Below, piece by piece: positions 47,339-56,484 of a DNA stretch of 64,000 nt (position 1 is its first letter; every line of letters begins with the position of its first letter). The notes below the pieces were generated by a model that saw only the letters and a program-made list of their open reading frames with translations, made no database searches and was not told where the DNA came from. The DNA comes from Roseisolibacter agri (lineage in GTDB: Bacteria; Gemmatimonadota; Gemmatimonadetes; Gemmatimonadales; Gemmatimonadaceae). The position numbers were made by a program, and so were the translations under genes. The stretch covers positions 868,001 through 932,000 of the forward strand of contig NZ_BRXS01000001.1 of NCBI RefSeq assembly GCF_030159095.1, given 5' to 3'.

Positions 47339-47830
47339 GTGGCCAGCCGTCCCCCCGCGCCGATCGATCCCGACGCCGGCATCCCCGACCTGATCCGCCG
47401 GCTGGCCGACGACTCCAAGCGGCTGGCCCTCGACGAGGTGCGGCTGGCGAAGCTGGAGGTCCGCGAGAGCGTGCACGGCGCCGCCCGCGGCACCGTGCGG
47501 CTGGCGATCGCCTTCGGCGCGGCCGTCATCGCGCTCTCCGCGCTCACCATCGCGCTCGCCGCGCTCGGCGGGCGCCTGCTGGGCAACTACTGGGCGGGCA
47601 CGCTGATCGTCGGCGCGCTCGAGCTGGGCGTCGCCTACCTGCTCGTGACCCGCGGGATGCGGAAGATGCGCGAGTCGGAGCTCGGCTTCCCCGAGTCGCG
47701 CGCGTCGCTGCGCGACACCGCGCAGTGGGTGAAGGCGGTGCGCGAGCCGGAGGTCGAGCAGCGCGTGCTGCGCGACGAGCTCGCGCGCGTCGCGCCGCCG
47801 CAGGGCCAACTGCCCGAGCGCGCGGACTGA
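47339..47830 (+). CDS. Phage-holin-like inner-membrane protein (DUF1469 type)
   Basis: A 163-residue membrane protein of the superfamily annotated as phage holin III/DUF1469, common in non-phage settings as an envelope protein. It has an amphipathic helix (IRRLADDSKRLALDEVRLAK), then two membrane helices (about 54-78 and 88-110) and a charged tail. The GTG start is chosen because GGAGG lies five bases before it; an upstream GTG lacks such a site. No phage genes accompany it. It precedes the ABC operon by about 70 bp. Confidence 0.8.
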   Translation: MASRPPAPIDPDAGIPDLIRRLADDSKRLALDEVRLAKLEVRESVHGAARGTVRLAIAFGAAVIALSALTIALAALGGRLLGNYWAGTLIVGALELGVAYLLVTRGMRKMRESELGFPESRASLRDTAQWVKAVREPEVEQRVLRDELARVAPPQGQLPERAD

Positions 47831-47901
47831 CGCACGACGCGCGACCCGTGCGGGCGACGGCGGGAACCCGCCGCGCGCGCCCTTCGTTACCCGCCGGCCG
47901 C

Positions 47902-48816
47902 ATGCACTCCCTCCTTCCGACGCTCCGATCGGCGCTCGCCGCGTCGCTGCTCGCGCTCGCGCCGCTGCCCGCGGCGGCGCAGGGCGTCGCGCCCGTCGTG
48001 GTCGAGCAGGGGCGCGTGACGCCGCTGTCGCGCGCCGGCGCGCTCCGCACGATCGCCGTCGACGAGCGGCTGCAGCGCGACGCGGGGCTGCGACTGCGTG
48101 ACACGGTGGTGCTGGCGGCGACGTCCGCCGCCGAGCGGCGCGCCGCGCCCGAGGACACCGTCGTCGTCGGCGCGTTCGTGCGCCGCGGCGCCGACCCGGC
48201 CGAGATCGCGCGCGGCGAGTATCGCGTGCGTCTGCACCTGGACCAGCTGCAGCGGCTCGCCGGCTACGACAACCGCGTCGACCGGTTCGCGGTCGCGACG
48301 CGCGGCGACGACGCCACCGCGCGCGCGCTGACCGCCGTCAACGACGCGGCGTTCGGCTTCCGCGCCTACCGCAGCACCGACGTCGCCGTGAAGACGTCGC
48401 GCACCTTCCAGGTGGTGCGCCGCTTCCACCGCGCGATCGGCGTCATCACGGTCGTCGCCAGCGCGGCGTTCCTGCTCTGCATCCTGCTCCTGAAGATCGA
48501 CGAGCGGCGGCGCGACGTCGCGGCGCTGCGCCTCATGGGCATCTCGCGCCGCACGGTGGTGAGCGCGCTGGTGCTCGAGGCGTCGATGGTCGCGCTGCTG
48601 GGGAGCGCGATGGGCCTCGGCATCGGCTGGGCGGCCAGCCGCGTGGTGAACGCGTACTACCAGGGCGTCTACCGCACGCCGCTGCTGTTCGCGCTCGTCA
48701 CGCCGGAGGTCGCGACGTTCGCGGTGGGCCTCTCGCTGGTGCTCGGCGTGCTCGCGGGGCTCGCGGCGGCAGTGCGGCTGGCGCGCACGGCGCCGCTGGA
48801 GCTGTTCGGCCGCTAG
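47902..48816 (+). CDS. FtsX/MacB-like permease with signal-peptide N-terminus (AttF/G-like)
   Basis: A 304-residue FtsX-domain protein. The C-terminal half has three hydrophobic helices and the cytoplasmic loop DERRRDVAALRLMGISRRTV typical of FtsX permeases. The N-terminus is unusual: instead of a first membrane helix with cytoplasmic positive end it shows a cleavable-looking signal (SLLALAPLPAAAQG), followed by an extracytoplasmic domain. It is first of four co-directional genes: permease, permease, ATPase, AttH-like protein. Confidence 0.85.
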   Translation: MHSLLPTLRSALAASLLALAPLPAAAQGVAPVVVEQGRVTPLSRAGALRTIAVDERLQRDAGLRLRDTVVLAATSAAERRAAPEDTVVVGAFVRRGADPAEIARGEYRVRLHLDQLQRLAGYDNRVDRFAVATRGDDATARALTAVNDAAFGFRAYRSTDVAVKTSRTFQVVRRFHRAIGVITVVASAAFLLCILLLKIDERRRDVAALRLMGISRRTVVSALVLEASMVALLGSAMGLGIGWAASRVVNAYYQGVYRTPLLFALVTPEVATFAVGLSLVLGVLAGLAAAVRLARTAPLELFGR

Positions 48817-48819
48817 CGC

Positions 48820-50034
48820 ATGCGCCTCACGCTGGCCGCCGCGGCGCTCGTCCGCCACCGCACGCGCACGCTGCTCGCGATCCTCGGCGTCGCCGTGTCG
48901 GCCGCGCTGCTGCTGGACATGGTGATGCTCGCCGGCGGGATGCGCGAGTCGTTCGGCGACCTGCTGATGGTGCGCGGCTACCAGCTGCGGCTCGCGCCCA
49001 AGGGCACGCTGCCGTTCGACAGCGAGGCGACCATCGCGGGCGCGGCGGAGCTGGTGGCCGCGCTGCGCGCGCGCCCCGACATCGCGGCGGTGAGCCCCGT
49101 GCTCGGCGGGCAGCTGCACGTCCTCGCCGCCGGCGCGGGCGACGCGGCGGGCACCGCGCCGCCGCGCGCCGTCACCTTCGCGCTCGGCATCGAGCCGGCG
49201 GTGCAGGGCGACTACGAGCGCACCGGCGGCGCCGACGTCGCGCGCGCCGACCAGGTGGTCGCCAACGACGCCTTCCTTCGCGCCGCGAGGGCGCAGGTCG
49301 GCGACACGATCGACGTCGCCGCCGGCTTCGACCCGCAGCTGCGCGCCTATGCGGCGCGTCGGCGCGTCGCGATCGTCGGCACCGCGCGCTTCTTCTACAT
49401 GCCCGCGGGGCAGGCGGCGGTCGCGCTGCCGCTCGCGACGCTGCAGGGGCTGCGTGGCCCCGAGGGACACGACCGCGTGTCGCTGCTGATGGCCCGCGTG
49501 CGCGACGGCGCCGACGTCGAGGCCGTGCGGGCGGCGATCGAGCGCACGCAGCCGCGCGTGAGCGCGATCTCCACCGCCACGGCGCTGGCTCAGGTCGAGC
49601 AGCGCCTCAGCTACTTCCGCCAGCTCGCCTTCGTGCTCGGCGCCATCAGCCTGGTCATCGGCTTCCTCCTCGTCACGACGCTGGTGACCGTCTCCGTCAA
49701 CGAGCGCGTGGGCGAGATCGCCGTGCTGCGCGCGATCGGCGTCAGCCGGCTGCACGTGGTGCAGCAGATCGTCATCGAGGGCGCGGCGCTGAGCCTCACC
49801 GGCGCCGCGCTCGGCCTCGCGCTGGGGCTCGTGACCGCGCGCTACCTGAACGCGATCCTCGCCGACTTCCCGGGGCTGCCGGCGGCGTTCGAGTTCTTCG
49901 TCTTCCAACCTGCGGCGGCGTGGCGCGCGCTCGGCCTGCTCGTGCTGTCGGGGATCGCGGCGGGCGTGTATCCGTCGTGGCGCGCGGCGTCGCTGCCGAT
50001 CGCGGGGACGCTGCGCGAGGAGGCGGTGGGATGA
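48820..50034 (+). CDS. FtsX-like ABC permease (AttG/AttF-like)
   Basis: A 404-residue permease of MacB/FtsX type with the first helix at about 17-37 (LLAILGVAVSAALLLDMVML), a large periplasmic domain, and three helices from about 265 onwards, including the VNERVGEIAVLRAIGVSRLH loop. It starts 3 bp after the previous stop, and its TGA overlaps the ATPase ATG (ATGA). Together with the ATPase it should form a lipoprotein- or substrate-exporting ABC system of the LolCDE/Att kind. Confidence 0.92.
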   Translation: MRLTLAAAALVRHRTRTLLAILGVAVSAALLLDMVMLAGGMRESFGDLLMVRGYQLRLAPKGTLPFDSEATIAGAAELVAALRARPDIAAVSPVLGGQLHVLAAGAGDAAGTAPPRAVTFALGIEPAVQGDYERTGGADVARADQVVANDAFLRAARAQVGDTIDVAAGFDPQLRAYAARRRVAIVGTARFFYMPAGQAAVALPLATLQGLRGPEGHDRVSLLMARVRDGADVEAVRAAIERTQPRVSAISTATALAQVEQRLSYFRQLAFVLGAISLVIGFLLVTTLVTVSVNERVGEIAVLRAIGVSRLHVVQQIVIEGAALSLTGAALGLALGLVTARYLNAILADFPGLPAAFEFFVFQPAAAWRALGLLVLSGIAAGVYPSWRAASLPIAGTLREEAVG

Positions 50035-50723
50035 GCGCCGTGCTCTCGCTGCGCGACGTTCACCGCGACTACCGCCTCGGCAGCGAGACGGTGCACGCGG
50101 TGCGCGGCGTCTCGCTGGACGTCGGGGCGGGGGAGTGGGTCGCCGTCGTCGGTCCGTCCGGCTGCGGCAAGTCGACGCTGCTTCATCTGCTGGGCGCGAT
50201 CGACCGGCCGTCGTCGGGCATCGTGCGCCTGCGCGGCGAGGACGTGGGCGCGCTGCCCGACGCGCAGGCGACGGCGTTCCGACTGCGCCACGTCGGCTTC
50301 GTCTTCCAGCGCTTCTACCTGATGCCGACGCTCAGCGCGCGCGAGAACGTCGAGCTGCCGATGGCGGAGGCGCGCGTGCCGAAGGCCGAGCGGCGCGACC
50401 GCGCGCGCGAGCTGCTCGCGTACGTCGGACTGGGCGCGCGCGAGGGGCACCGGCCGGCGCAGCTCTCGGGTGGCGAGCAGCAGCGCGTGGCGATCGCGCG
50501 CGCGCTCGCGAACCGTCCGGCGCTGCTCCTCGCCGACGAGCCCACGGGCGAGCTGGACGCGCGCACCGGCCAGGAGATCGTCGCGCTGCTGGGTCGTCTC
50601 AACGCCGACGGCACGACGATCGTGGTCGTGACGCACGACGAGTCGCTGGCGCGCGCCGCGCGGCGCGTCGTGCACATGCGCGACGGCGTCGTCGAGCGCG
50701 ACGAGGCGGCGGTCTCCACATGA
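50031..50723 (+). CDS. LolD/MacB-type ABC transporter ATPase
   Basis: A 230-residue ATPase. Walker A is VVGPSGCGKSTLLHLLGA, the Q-loop is VFQRFYLMPTLSARENVELP, the signature is LSGGEQQRVAIARAL, Walker B is LLLADEPTGELD, and the switch His is in VVTHDESLA. This is the LolD/MacB/FtsE type, as expected for the FtsX-like permeases next to it. The start overlaps the preceding stop, and its own stop overlaps the next ATG by 4 bp, so all four genes are one translationally coupled operon. Confidence 0.95.
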   Translation: MSAVLSLRDVHRDYRLGSETVHAVRGVSLDVGAGEWVAVVGPSGCGKSTLLHLLGAIDRPSSGIVRLRGEDVGALPDAQATAFRLRHVGFVFQRFYLMPTLSARENVELPMAEARVPKAERRDRARELLAYVGLGAREGHRPAQLSGGEQQRVAIARALANRPALLLADEPTGELDARTGQEIVALLGRLNADGTTIVVVTHDESLARAARRVVHMRDGVVERDEAAVST

Positions 50724-52234
50724 TCGCGCTGCTCGCGCTCCGCAACCTCGTCCACCGCCCGTGGCGCAGCGCGCTGCTCTTCCTGGGCTACGGGCTGGGC
50801 GTGGGCGTGATGGTCGTGCTGCTCGCGATCGGCGAGGCGCTGCTGGCGCAGGCGAGCGACGAGAAGCTGGTGGGCGGCGGCGAGATCACGGTGCTGCCCG
50901 AGGGCCTCGACGTCGAGGTGATGAAGACGGGCGGTCTCGGTGGCCTCTTCTTCTCCATCCCGAACGCGCGCTTCGTGCAGGGGCAGCTGCTGGCCGCGCC
51001 GCGCCTCGCGCGCGACGTGCGCGCGGTCGCGCCACAGATCGACGGCAAGCTGCTCTACCTGCGGCTGCGCGACGGGCGCGAGCTCGGCGTGCGCGCGGCG
51101 GGCGAGGTGCCGTCGGCGTCGGCGGCGGTCGGCGCGGGCGCGGACCTCGGTGGCGGCGCGTGGCGCGACGACGACGGCGACCACCGCTGGGCCGAGCCGA
51201 CGCCCGCGGAGCTGCGGCACGCGATCGACCGCTTCCACCTCCCGCCGGCGAACATCGCGCGCCCCGACAGCTGGGCCGAGTGGCACTACTTCAACGTGCT
51301 CTCGGCCGACCGGCAGCGGTGGGCGTTCGTGACGCTGATGGTGGGCGGGCGCATCGGTCAGCCCGACTCCGCCGGCACGCCGCGCTGGGGCGGGCAGGTG
51401 CTCGTGACGACGCACGCGCAGGGCGCGCCGGCGCGCCGCTTCAGCGCGCGCGTCGGACCGGCGGACGTGCGCTTCTCGACCGCCGACGCGGACCTGCGCG
51501 TGGGCACGTCGAGCGTGCGCGTGCTGCCGGACGGCCGTTACGCCGTGCGCGCCGAGGCGGTGGCCGAGGACGGGAGCGGCGCGCGCGTGGCGGTGGATCT
51601 CGTGGTCGCGCCCGCACCGCGCGCGTACTTCCCGGGCGCGACGCTGGAGAGCGGCGACTTCGCGTCGGGCTATGCGGTGGCGGGGCTGCGCGCCGACGCG
51701 ACGGGCTCGCTGTGCGTGGGCGGCGCGTGCGAGCGCTTCGACGGCGCGCAGTCGTACCATGACCACAACTGGGGGACGTGGCAGGGCGTGACGTGGGAGT
51801 GGGGCGCCGCGCGCGCGGGCGCGTACACGCTGCTCTACGGCCGCGTGCAGCCGCCGGACTCGCTGCGCAGCGCCACGCCGCTCTTCGTCTACGTGGTGGA
51901 CTCGCTCGGCTTCCGCGCGCTCTTCCGCCCGCGCACCATCCGCTACGAGGACGCGCGCACGGTGCGCGTGGCCGGCCGCGAGGTGCGCGTGCCGGCGCGC
52001 GGCTGGCTGGAGGACGTGCGCGGGCGCGACACGCTGCGGCTGGAGCTGCTCGTCGAGGACGCGGTCGCGACGGACACGCGGATCGGACTCGTCGAGCGCG
52101 GCGAGGCGGAGTACGCGCGGCAGCTGTCGCGTCCCTACTTCGTGCAGATGAAGGGCGTCGCGCGGCTGTCGGGGCGCGCGGGCGGAGCGCCGATCGCTGG
52201 CGAGGGGGCGGGGTTCTTCGAGACGTACAGATAG
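50720..52234 (+). CDS. Permease-helix/AttH (carotenoid-hydratase-like) fusion protein
   Basis: A 504-residue protein combining the N-terminal membrane helix and adjoining strand of an FtsX-like permease (RNLVHRPWRSALLFLGYGLG, then IGEALLAQASDEKLV) with a large AttH/CrtC-like lipocalin domain (about 150-500). The latter shows WAEWHYFNVLSADRQRWAF and SYHDHNWGTWQGVTWEWG, the family hallmarks. No further membrane helices follow, so it is not a full permease. The domain would be extracytoplasmic and anchored. In AttEFGH-type systems AttH is a separate protein, so the fusion is notable. Confidence 0.85.
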   Translation: MIALLALRNLVHRPWRSALLFLGYGLGVGVMVVLLAIGEALLAQASDEKLVGGGEITVLPEGLDVEVMKTGGLGGLFFSIPNARFVQGQLLAAPRLARDVRAVAPQIDGKLLYLRLRDGRELGVRAAGEVPSASAAVGAGADLGGGAWRDDDGDHRWAEPTPAELRHAIDRFHLPPANIARPDSWAEWHYFNVLSADRQRWAFVTLMVGGRIGQPDSAGTPRWGGQVLVTTHAQGAPARRFSARVGPADVRFSTADADLRVGTSSVRVLPDGRYAVRAEAVAEDGSGARVAVDLVVAPAPRAYFPGATLESGDFASGYAVAGLRADATGSLCVGGACERFDGAQSYHDHNWGTWQGVTWEWGAARAGAYTLLYGRVQPPDSLRSATPLFVYVVDSLGFRALFRPRTIRYEDARTVRVAGREVRVPARGWLEDVRGRDTLRLELLVEDAVATDTRIGLVERGEAEYARQLSRPYFVQMKGVARLSGRAGGAPIAGEGAGFFETYR

Positions 52235-52510
52235 CTGCGTGCTGAGTGCTGCGTGCGCGACCTCGGGACGCCTCGTCGCGCTGCGGAGATGGTGCTTGTG
52301 GGGAGGATGCGGATGCCTCGGATCGGAACGGACCATTCGGATCGCTCCGCGTGGCGGCGACGCCCCGTGCGCCGAGAGGAGCGATCCGCATGATCCGGCT
52401 CATCCGAAGGATCCGTACTCCCCTCGCGTAGTTCGTGCTGGCCGGCGGCGACGTCGACTGCCGAGGGCACGGAGCCCACACGCAGCACGCCGCCGGACGC
52501 GTGCCTCCCC
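52235..52510. repeat. Palindromic intergenic element D (GGATCGGAACGG type)
   Basis: One main hairpin: about 52301-52348 with 52376-52424 (GGGAGGATGCGGATG and GGATCGCTCC on the left, GGAGCGATCCGC on the right). Outer flanks CTGCGTGCTGAGTGCTGCGTG and CACACGCAGCACGCC are partly complementary. Its right side (GCGTAGTTCGTGCTGGCC and CTGCCGAGGGCACGGAGC) is the reverse complement of left-side modules in elements F and E, so it lies in inverse orientation relative to them. It follows the AttH-fusion stop; 52511-52573 up to the peptidase start holds nothing else clear. Confidence 0.85.
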
Positions 52511-52573
52511 ATACCCTGTCCCGCCGCCGGCCCGCGCGTTAGGCTGGACCCTCGACTCCCTCCCGAGGTCCCC

Positions 52574-54574
52574 ATGCTCCGCCGACTCGCCGCCGCGCTC
52601 CCCCTCGCGCTGGCGCCCGCCCTCGCGTCCGTCGCCGCCGCGCAGGCGCCACGCCCCATGACGCCCGAGGACGTCATGGGCGTGCGCGGCGTCAGCGGCC
52701 CGCAGCTCTCGCCCGATGGCCAGTGGATCGCCTACGTCGTCAGCGTCACCGACACCGTGGAGAACGCGGTGGACAGCGACGTGTGGCTCGTGCGCACCGA
52801 CGGCAGCGCGCCCGCGCGGCGCCTGACGACCAGCAAGAAGAGCGACGGCTCGCCGCGCTGGTCGCCCGACGGACGGCGGCTCGCGTTCGTGAGCGCGCGC
52901 GAGGAGCGGCCGCAGATCTTCGTGCTCGACCCGAACGGCGGCGAGGCCGAGCGGCTGACCGACGCGAAGACCGCGGTCAGCGCGTTCCAGTGGTCGCCGG
53001 ACGGCAGGCGCATCGCCTACGTCGCGGCCCGCACGCCCACCGCCGACGAGGAGCGGCGGCAGAAGGCGAAGGACGACGCCATCGTCGTCGACAGCCTCTT
53101 CCCGCACACGCGCCTCTGGATCCTCGACGTCGCGGAGCGGAAGGCGCGCGAGCTGGTGCAGGGGGACTTCAGCGTCGGCGATCCGCAGTGGTCGCCCGAC
53201 GGCCGGCAGCTCGCGTACGTCGTGACGCCGACACCCAAGGCCGACGACGGCTCGAAGAGCGACGTGTGGGTCGTGGCCGCGGACGGCTCGGCGCAGCCGC
53301 GGAAGCTCACCGACAATCCGGGGAGCGACGCGTCGCCGCGCTGGTCGCCGGACGGGCAGTCGATCGCGTTCCTCACGCGCGCCGGCACGTCGGCCGACGT
53401 GGGGATGCTGCGGCTCGCGGTGATGCCGGCGGCGGGCGGCGCGTCGCGCGTGGTGACGGCGCCGGACTTCGCGTACCAGCCGAGCGATCCGAGCTGGTCG
53501 CGCGACGGCCGCACGCTGCGCTTCGAGGCCAACACGCGCACCACGGGCAACGTCTTCACCGTGCCCGCGAGCGGCGGCACGCCGCGCGCCCTCTTCACCG
53601 ACGCCGCGTGGCTCGGCGACGCGGACGTGAGCGACGACGGCGCGACGATCGCGCTCCTGCGCTCGGACCTGCGCACGCCGCCGGACGTGCACGTGGCGCG
53701 CGTCGGCGCGCGGGGCGCAACGGCGCCGCGCCGACTCACCGACCACAACCCGCAGGTCCGCACGCTCGCCATCGGCCGCACCGAGACGCTGCGCTACAGG
53801 GGGCACGACGGCCTCGAGGTCGAGGGGCTCGTCATCTACCCGGCGGACTTCAAGCCCGGCCAGCGCTACCCGCTGGTGACGCAGGTGCACGGCGGACCCG
53901 CGGGCGCGTGGCTCGACCGCTTCCCGTCGAACTACGGCAGCTACGCGCACGTGTGGACCGGGCGCGGCTGGATCGTCTTCCAGCCCAACCCGCGCGGCTC
54001 CACCGGCTACGGCGAGGCCTTCCTGCGCGCGAACATCAGGGACTGGGGCAACGGCGACTACCGGGACATCCAGATCGGCATCGACTCGCTGGTGGCGCGC
54101 GGCGTCGCCGATCCGCAGCGGCTCGCGCAGGCCGGCTGGAGCTACGGCGGCTACATGACCGCGTGGACGCTCACGCAGACGCAGCGGTTCAAGGCCGTGA
54201 TGGTGGGCGCGGGGCTCACGAACATGGAGTCGATGTACGGCACCAACGACATCCCGAGCACGCTGGACGGCTACTTCGGCGGGACGCCCTACGACAACGT
54301 CGAGGAGTACCGCAAGCGCTCGGCGATGACGTTCATCAAGCAGGCGAAGACGCCGACGCTGATCCTGCACGGGCAGCAGGACATGCGCGTGCCCACGGGG
54401 CAGGCGCAGGAGCTCTACCTGGGGCTGAAGCGGAACGGCGTGCCCGTCTCGCTCGTGTTCTACCCGCGCGAGGGCCACGGCCTCGGCGAGCCGCGGCACC
54501 AGCTGGACAAGATGCGCCGCGAGCTGGCGTGGATGACGCGCTGGACGCTCGACGGCGCGAAGGTGATGCAGTAG
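52574..54574 (+). CDS. S9-family (prolyl oligopeptidase-type) peptidase
   Basis: A 666-residue secreted peptidase with a signal peptide (LALAPALASVAAAQ). Residues about 30-400 are a beta propeller with repeated SPDGxxxAYV/RWSPDGRRLAF units; the alpha/beta-hydrolase domain follows. The catalytic triad is Ser 523 (GWSYGGYMT), Asp 603 (LHGQQDMRVP) and His 635 (REGHGLGEP), in correct order. It acts on oligopeptides in the periplasm or outside. It lies alone between two palindromic elements (D and E). Confidence 0.95.
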   Translation: MLRRLAAALPLALAPALASVAAAQAPRPMTPEDVMGVRGVSGPQLSPDGQWIAYVVSVTDTVENAVDSDVWLVRTDGSAPARRLTTSKKSDGSPRWSPDGRRLAFVSAREERPQIFVLDPNGGEAERLTDAKTAVSAFQWSPDGRRIAYVAARTPTADEERRQKAKDDAIVVDSLFPHTRLWILDVAERKARELVQGDFSVGDPQWSPDGRQLAYVVTPTPKADDGSKSDVWVVAADGSAQPRKLTDNPGSDASPRWSPDGQSIAFLTRAGTSADVGMLRLAVMPAAGGASRVVTAPDFAYQPSDPSWSRDGRTLRFEANTRTTGNVFTVPASGGTPRALFTDAAWLGDADVSDDGATIALLRSDLRTPPDVHVARVGARGATAPRRLTDHNPQVRTLAIGRTETLRYRGHDGLEVEGLVIYPADFKPGQRYPLVTQVHGGPAGAWLDRFPSNYGSYAHVWTGRGWIVFQPNPRGSTGYGEAFLRANIRDWGNGDYRDIQIGIDSLVARGVADPQRLAQAGWSYGGYMTAWTLTQTQRFKAVMVGAGLTNMESMYGTNDIPSTLDGYFGGTPYDNVEEYRKRSAMTFIKQAKTPTLILHGQQDMRVPTGQAQELYLGLKRNGVPVSLVFYPREGHGLGEPRHQLDKMRRELAWMTRWTLDGAKVMQ

Positions 54575-54939
54575 CGGGCTGTGGGCTGCGGACGGCGGGT
54601 CCTGCTCCGTGCCCTCGGCAGCCATGCTCGCGCCCGCCCTGTTGGCTATTGGTGAGGATGCGGATGCTCCGGATCGGAGCGGATCTGACGGATCGCGCCG
54701 TGTGGCGCATGGGATGTCGCCGCCACGTGGGACGATCCGAGGCATCCGGTTCATCCGCGTCCTCCCCAATGGGCAAGAGGTCCGGAGCACCGAACCGAAC
54801 GACGAAAGGCAGACGGGATGACAGGATGACGAGGAGGCTCCGCGCGGCGCGCTCACCCAAGCGCCGCGCGGAGCCTCCTCGTCATCCTGTCGCGTTGTCG
54901 TCGTTCGGACCCGCAGGCCGGAGTCCGTCGTGCTGTCTG
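54575..54939. repeat. Composite palindromic intergenic element E
   Basis: Exactly fills the gap between two convergent genes. Hairpin 1 pairs about 54654-54699 with 54731-54768 (GAGGATGCGGATGCTCC side). Hairpin 2 has a perfect 31-bp stem, 54820-54850 with 54861-54891, with a 10-base loop; its left arm starts GACAGGATGACGAGG. The spacer between the hairpins (CCAATGGGCAAGAGGTCCGG) is related to that of element C (CAACAGGCAAAGGAGTCCGG), so C and E are homologous composite copies. The left flank has GCGGGCTGTGGGCTGCGGAC. Confidence 0.9.
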
Positions 54940-56307
54940 TCAGAAGCGACGATCGGGATCGTCCGTGCGATCGACGCCAGGGCGCGAGGCCGGGTTGCCG
55001 TCGATGCGGTCCTTGGTGTCGTCGACCGCGTCCTCGACCCGGTCGGCGGCGCGGTGCGCGACGTCCTTGGTCTTGTCCCACGCGCGCTCCACCGCGTTGC
55101 CCGCGCGGTCGGCCGCGTTCTCGACGCGGTCGCCGACGCCCGTCCCGCCGCCGTAGACGCCACCCGTCGTGCCGCGCGACGGATCGTCCGTGCGGTCGTA
55201 GCCCGGACGCGACGCGGGGTTGCCGTCGATGCGGTCCTTCGTGTCGTCCACGAAGTTCCCGACGCGGTCGGCCGTGCTGCCCGCCGCGTAGCCCGCCGCG
55301 CCGGCCATGCCGCCCATCGCGCCGAGCGCGCCGCCGGTGCGGCCCGCGTCGCCGAGCGCCGTGTCGCCGAGCGCGCGCGCGTCGCGGGCGATCATGGCGT
55401 CGCTCGTGGGCGTGTTGCTCATGCCGCTCGTGCTGCTCATGCCGCTCGTGCTGCTCGTGCCCATGCCGCTGGTGCCCGTCGCGCCGCCCGTGCGCATCGA
55501 CGAGTCGGTGGCGTCGGGGCCCGGACGCGAGGCGGGGTTCCCGTCCATGCGGTCCTTCACGTCGTCGAGCGCGTTGCCGACGCGACGGCCCGCGTTCGTG
55601 AGCGCGTCGCCCACGCCGCCGCCGATCGACTCGCCCGTGCCGCCCATGCTGGCGTCGGCGTCGCGCGTGCCACCGAACGTCGCGCCCGAGGTGCGCCCGC
55701 GCTCGTAGGCGTGGCGCGCGTAGTCGCGCACCTCGTCCCACTGGCCGTGGCGCTGGCTGACGTCCGTCGACCAGCCGTGGCGCAGGTCGCCCTCGACCTC
55801 GTCGAAGCTGCGCGAGCTGTAGTCGGGATTGCGGCCCGCGAGGTGGCCGAGCTGGTACGCCGGGCGCACGTCGTCGTAGCTGCGCGACTCGCCGCGCACC
55901 GACGAGTCGAAGTGCGTGCGGTAGTACTCGTCGTCGTCGTTCGTGTGGTGGCTGGCCGCCTCGGAGATCGCGCGGCCCGCCCACCAGCCGCTCACCGCGC
56001 CCGCGATGCCGCCGATGATCGTGCCGATCGGCCCACCGAGCGAGCCGAGGGCCGCGCCCGTGAGCACGCCCGAGATGCCGCCCACCGCCTCGCCGATCTC
56101 GTCGCCCGGGTTCACGTCCGCGCGACGCACGTGGGGCGCGTCCGCGACCGGCGCATCGGCGCGCAGCGAGTCGCCGACGAGCGACTCGCTCGACGCGTTC
56201 GAATCGGGGACGCCGCTGCGATCGAGCCCACTCGCACGCAGGCGCTCCTCCCGCAGGCGCTCCTCGCGCATGCGATCGTTCAGGTCGTCCGCTGGATTCC
56301 GGTCCAT
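54940..56307 (-). CDS. Glycine-zipper repeat protein with DRIDGNPASRPG repeats
   Basis: A 455-residue protein I do not recognise as a named family. An acidic/Arg-rich start is followed by a glycine-zipper hydrophobic region (about 74-112), then a conserved block DDVRPAYQLGHLAGRNPDYS to YARHAYERGR shared with its neighbour at 56485-57351. After that come three copies of (V/T)KDR(I/M)DGNPASRPG (the last one near the C-terminus) separated by Ser/Thr/Gly/Met-rich linkers and amphipathic helices. Probably a membrane-associated stress protein; function unknown. Confidence 0.75.
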   Translation of the reverse strand: MDRNPADDLNDRMREERLREERLRASGLDRSGVPDSNASSESLVGDSLRADAPVADAPHVRRADVNPGDEIGEAVGGISGVLTGAALGSLGGPIGTIIGGIAGAVSGWWAGRAISEAASHHTNDDDEYYRTHFDSSVRGESRSYDDVRPAYQLGHLAGRNPDYSSRSFDEVEGDLRHGWSTDVSQRHGQWDEVRDYARHAYERGRTSGATFGGTRDADASMGGTGESIGGGVGDALTNAGRRVGNALDDVKDRMDGNPASRPGPDATDSSMRTGGATGTSGMGTSSTSGMSSTSGMSNTPTSDAMIARDARALGDTALGDAGRTGGALGAMGGMAGAAGYAAGSTADRVGNFVDDTKDRIDGNPASRPGYDRTDDPSRGTTGGVYGGGTGVGDRVENAADRAGNAVERAWDKTKDVAHRAADRVEDAVDDTKDRIDGNPASRPGVDRTDDPDRRF

Positions 56308-56484
56308 GTGGTCCTCGCTTGGCGTCTCTGATGGCGGTCCATCCGCCTCGCTTCCGCTGCGCGGGACGCCGCGGCGCGCGACGGCGGAGCGTGCGCGCAG
56401 GGGGCAAGAAGGAGACCCGTCCCACTGCGCTCCAGTCCGCCGCCGCGCGCCACGCGCGGCGGGCGTGCCTACGCGTTCACGCGG

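Noticed and set aside
47339-47830. Prophage remnant suggested by the holin-like gene
   Set aside because: No other phage-type gene is nearby, and this superfamily is common as a normal chromosomal membrane protein.
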